A stretch of DNA of 64,000 bases from Marsupella aquatica (Eukaryota; Marchantiophyta): positions 3,162,001 to 3,226,000 of the forward strand of contig OZ316895.1 in the NCBI GenBank assembly GCA_973895155.1, in the 5' to 3' direction. How positions within the stretch are numbered: the first letter of the stretch is position 1; the number at the start of each line of letters is the position of its first letter. The notes below the pieces were generated by a model that made no database searches, had not been told where the DNA came from, and saw only the letters and a list, made by a program, of their open reading frames with translations. The position numbers and the translations under genes were made by a program. Below are positions 61,181 to 64,000 of this stretch, piece by piece.

Positions 61181-62215
61181 ATGAGTGATTCGGAGGAGTT
61201 TTTCAAAGACGTGGAACTTGAAGCACAAGGATCACCGCGGCGGTTTGAGGGGCAGAGAGAGGAGCAGGAGGAAGAGCACGTGACACCGATACCATCACCG
61301 GTGCGGCGTGTGGTGGAGGAAGTAGTACTACTACCGGAGCTCACGGTAGTGCCAAAGAAGAAGATGGGGACTTTCAAGCTTGGGGGACCCAAGTATGAAG
61401 TGACAAAGTATGATGGGTGCTCTGACTACTTGCTATGGGAGAAGCAGGTGAAGGAAGTGTTGTCAGGGATGGACCAACTGCTGAGCCCTCGTGAAGACGA
61501 TGTTGATGAGAAACAATGGGACCGTATGCAGGAGCAGGGAGTGTGGTGTGTTACACTCTATCTCATGCCTCCCATCATCAAGCAGTTGGGTGCACATAAG
61601 GATTGCATGTCTTTGTTTGCGGAATTGTAGAGCAAGTATCACCGCAAGGAGTTGTCGAACCGGCTCTATACTTCCTACAAACTGATGAGTTTCAGGATGA
61701 AGGAATCCGGTATGAAGTTGCAAGACCATGTGGATGCTTTCAACGACATGGTCGTTGACTTGGAAAACCTTGGGGAGACTTTGAATGATGAGACGAAGGT
61801 TCTGCAGCTTCTCAGTTCATTGCCTCCATCTTACCAGTCCCTATCACGAGTGTTGTTGCATGGTGATAGGGATACCATTTCATACAATGACGTGGTAAGT
61901 TCTCTGCTTAGTGATGATCTTCAGCAGAAGATGCACATCACATCACAGCCTTCATCATCTGGTGCTGTCCTCAATGTTAACTGTGGGAGGAGTATGCAAC
62001 GACCAACTGGGGACCGTAGAACCCAGTTTAGATCTAAATCCAGATCTAAGTCCAGGGGTAAATTCCCTCGGAGGAGGCAGGTGACATGTTGGAAGTGCAA
62101 CCAAGTTGGACACTTCAAGCGAGACTATAAGGGAAAGGCAGCGGAAACTTCATCGGTAAATGTGACTAGGGCTGATGGAGAAGTTGATTTACTCAATGAT
62201 GAGTATGTTTTATGA
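61181..62215 (+). pseudogene. Copia gag, interrupted by one in-frame TAG
   Basis: The ATG at 61181 opens a gag protein: a variable N-terminus, then the core (YDGCSDYLLWEKQVKEVL, LYTSYKLMSFRMKE, LQLLSSLPPSYQSL) and a zinc knuckle at the end (CWKCNQVGHFKRDY). A TAG at 61628-61630 breaks the frame between SLFAEL and SKYHRK. The fourth zinc ligand is Tyr instead of Cys. The frame ends at TGA 62213-62215, a stop shared with the 30.3-kb fragment. Arg/Ser repeats (RSKSRSKSRGK) precede the knuckle. Confidence 0.85.
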
Positions 62216-64000
62216 AGCCGGGGGTATGCCCTGTGCATGTCATCTAGGAGAGCAGATGATGTGTGGATTCTTGATTGTGCTTGCTCTTTTCATATTTGTT
62301 ACATTCGTGAGTTTTTCAGTTCTTACTCTGTTTCAAACGGTTCAGTTCTGATGGGAAATGATCACTCCTGTCAAATTGAGGGAATTGGGTCTGTGAAGAT
62401 TCAAATGTTTGATGACGTTGTGCGCACAGTGTCCGGAGTCAGGTATGTACTTGGCATGCGTAAGAATCTGATTTCACTCGGTGTGTTGGATTCAAATGGT
62501 CATCAATGGAGCGTTATTGATGGTAAACTTCAAGTCAGGTCGGGAGAGACAGTGATTTTGAAGGGGAGCAGACAGAAAAATTCATATGTGTTACAGGGCA
62601 ATACTGTATGTGAAGAGGCCAATATAACCAAGTCTCACAAGGAGATGACTCAACTATGGCATTCACGGCTAGGCCACATGAGTGAGAAGGGTTTGGCTAT
62701 CTTACGGAAGAATGAACTCATTTCTGATTTGCAATCTTGTAAATTAGAGTTCTGTGAGCATTGCATTCTTGGAAAGCAGCATCGTCGTGCTTTCGGTGTT
62801 GGAACTCATCATTCCAAAGCGGTTCTTGGGTACATACATAGTGACGTGTGGGATCCATCCCCAACTCCCTCACACTCTGGAAAGTTGTACTATGTATCAT
62901 TTATTGACGATTACTCAAAATTTGTGTGTATTTATTTCATGACGCATAAGTCTGATGTCTTGTCCATTTTTAAGAAGTGGAAGGCCCAGGTGGAGAATCA
63001 GACTGGAAACACGGTCAAGTGTTTGGATACAAGGGTGAAGAGTCTGAGGTCAGACAACGGCGGGGAGTACACTTCAGTGGAATTTGAAGAATACTGTTCA
63101 AAATAGGGGATAACTCACCATCTCACCACAGTTTATACTCCGCAGCAGAATGGTGTCGCTGAGAGGCTCAATCGGACACTGTTGGAGTGGTCACGGAGTA
63201 TGTTGAGCCAATCAGGTTTACCACAAGAATTTTGGGCAGAAGTTGTCAATATCGTAGCTTATTTGGTAAATCTTTCTCTTTCTAGTGCTATCAATTTCAA
63301 AACCCCGTTTGAGATGCGCTATAAGCGGCAAGCAGACTATCATGGCTTGGTAGTTTTTGAAAGTGATGCATATGCTCTCACATCGAAGCATAATAGGACC
63401 AAGTTGGATCCTACCTCCAAGAAATGTGATTTTCTTGGGTACTAGAGTGGTGTGAAAGCCTATAGGCTATGGGATCCTATTGCCTATAAGCTCATTGTCA
63501 GTAGGGATGTTTCCTTCAATGAATCCAGATTATTGAAGGAGGGGGAGAATACTCAGGTCTCCCGTACTGACAAAGGAAAATCTCTTATCCCGGATCTCAT
63601 TGAGAGGGAGATTGGTCATGAGGTGCATGACCGGAGAGAAGGAGTTGCTCCAATTATGGAGTTGGTTCCTGTGCCAGAGGAACCATAGGAGTTTGTTGAT
63701 GTTGGTGAGCAGCAAGTGGATGCTGCTGAGCTTCAAATTGTACCAGCACACGCAGATCAACCGGAGTCATCGGCTAGAAGAGCATCTGGTCGCACTGTAC
63801 GCACTCCACCAAGGTATGGACAGTGGGTTGATTCATCTCAATTGCAAGAGGAGGACTTTGCAGCTGATGATGAGGGTGACGTGTTGATTTTGGAAGAAGG
63901 GGAACCTTCTTCATTTCATGAAGCAAGTGCTTCAAAGGAGAAGCAGGAGTGGGCTATAGCAATGCAAATGGAAATGCAGTCACTGAAGGACAACAAAACT
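62216..64000 (+). pseudogene. Copia pol (protease, integrase, start of reverse transcriptase), three in-frame TAGs, cut by the window edge
   Basis: Pol continues in the gag frame. The protease has WILDCACSFH, where Asp-Ser/Thr-Gly/Ala is usual. The integrase shows the HHCC module (LWHSRLGHMSEKG...CEHC) and the catalytic Asp/Asp/Glu in HSDVWDP, RSDNGGEY and NGVAERLNRT. TAG stops lie at 63104-63106, 63443-63445 and 63686-63688. After 63688 the frame is open to the window end, with the region before the reverse transcriptase (SGRTVRTPPRYGQWVD, EWAIAMQMEMQSLKDNKT). The copy cannot make a full polyprotein. Confidence 0.9.

Overview
The window is nuclear DNA of a land plant. It holds intron-bearing genes with GT-AG junctions, a chloroplast-targeted EGY-type protease, the second-largest subunit shared by the plant-only RNA polymerases IV and V, a eukaryotic ribosomal protein gene with a telobox upstream, a Ty1/copia retrotransposon primed by initiator tRNA-Met, and tRNA-derived SINEs. 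Introns are short to moderate (about 70-1150 bp). Together with an unusual fusion enzyme this makes me favour a bryophyte-like genome; that placement is inference, not proof.

Layout. 1-6.8 kb: repeat-rich DNA with no convincing gene (transposon-gene remnant, degenerate tandem arrays, an LTR-like copy). 7.46-12.48 kb (+): eight-exon OCRE/G-patch protein gene, 695 aa. 15.96-17.78 kb (-): single-exon EGY1-like S2P metalloprotease. 18.5-21.3 kb: a roughly 62-bp minisatellite carrying two SINE insertions, followed by a foldback with arms of about 300 bp. 21.7-23.5 kb: second copies of two dispersed repeats seen near 3 kb. 24.4-28.9 kb (-): a multi-exon gene of no family I recognise; eight consecutive 3' exons are phase-consistent. 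32.37-37.40 kb (+): NRPD2/NRPE2, seven exons, 1360 aa. 40.17-44.72 kb (+): two-exon gene for a 1132-aa fusion of an acetolactate-synthase-like ThDP enzyme and an aldehyde dehydrogenase. 47.7-49.5 and 56.8-58.4 kb: direct segmental duplicates, each with an intact RNA polymerase III RPC10 (C11) gene encoding the same 110-aa protein. 50.84-52.33 kb (-): eL19, five exons. 58.4-64.0 kb (+): the 5' LTR, primer-binding site, leader, gag and part of pol of a decayed copia element that runs off the window; a 170-bp piece of the same family lies at 30.3 kb.

The genes are independent eukaryotic transcription units, not an operon. Two encode polymerase subunits (Pol IV/V and Pol III), one a cytosolic ribosomal protein, one a plastid membrane protease, one a probable nuclear RNA-processing factor and one a metabolic fusion. 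Two themes run through the window: very frequent local tandem duplications (two to three copies, units 43-270 bp), and retrotransposon stop codons that are all TAG, as expected from C-to-T change at CAG (CHG) sites, the context that plant heterochromatic methylation targets. The most unusual coding object is the ThDP enzyme-ALDH fusion; the main unexplained one is the gene at 24.4-28.9 kb.
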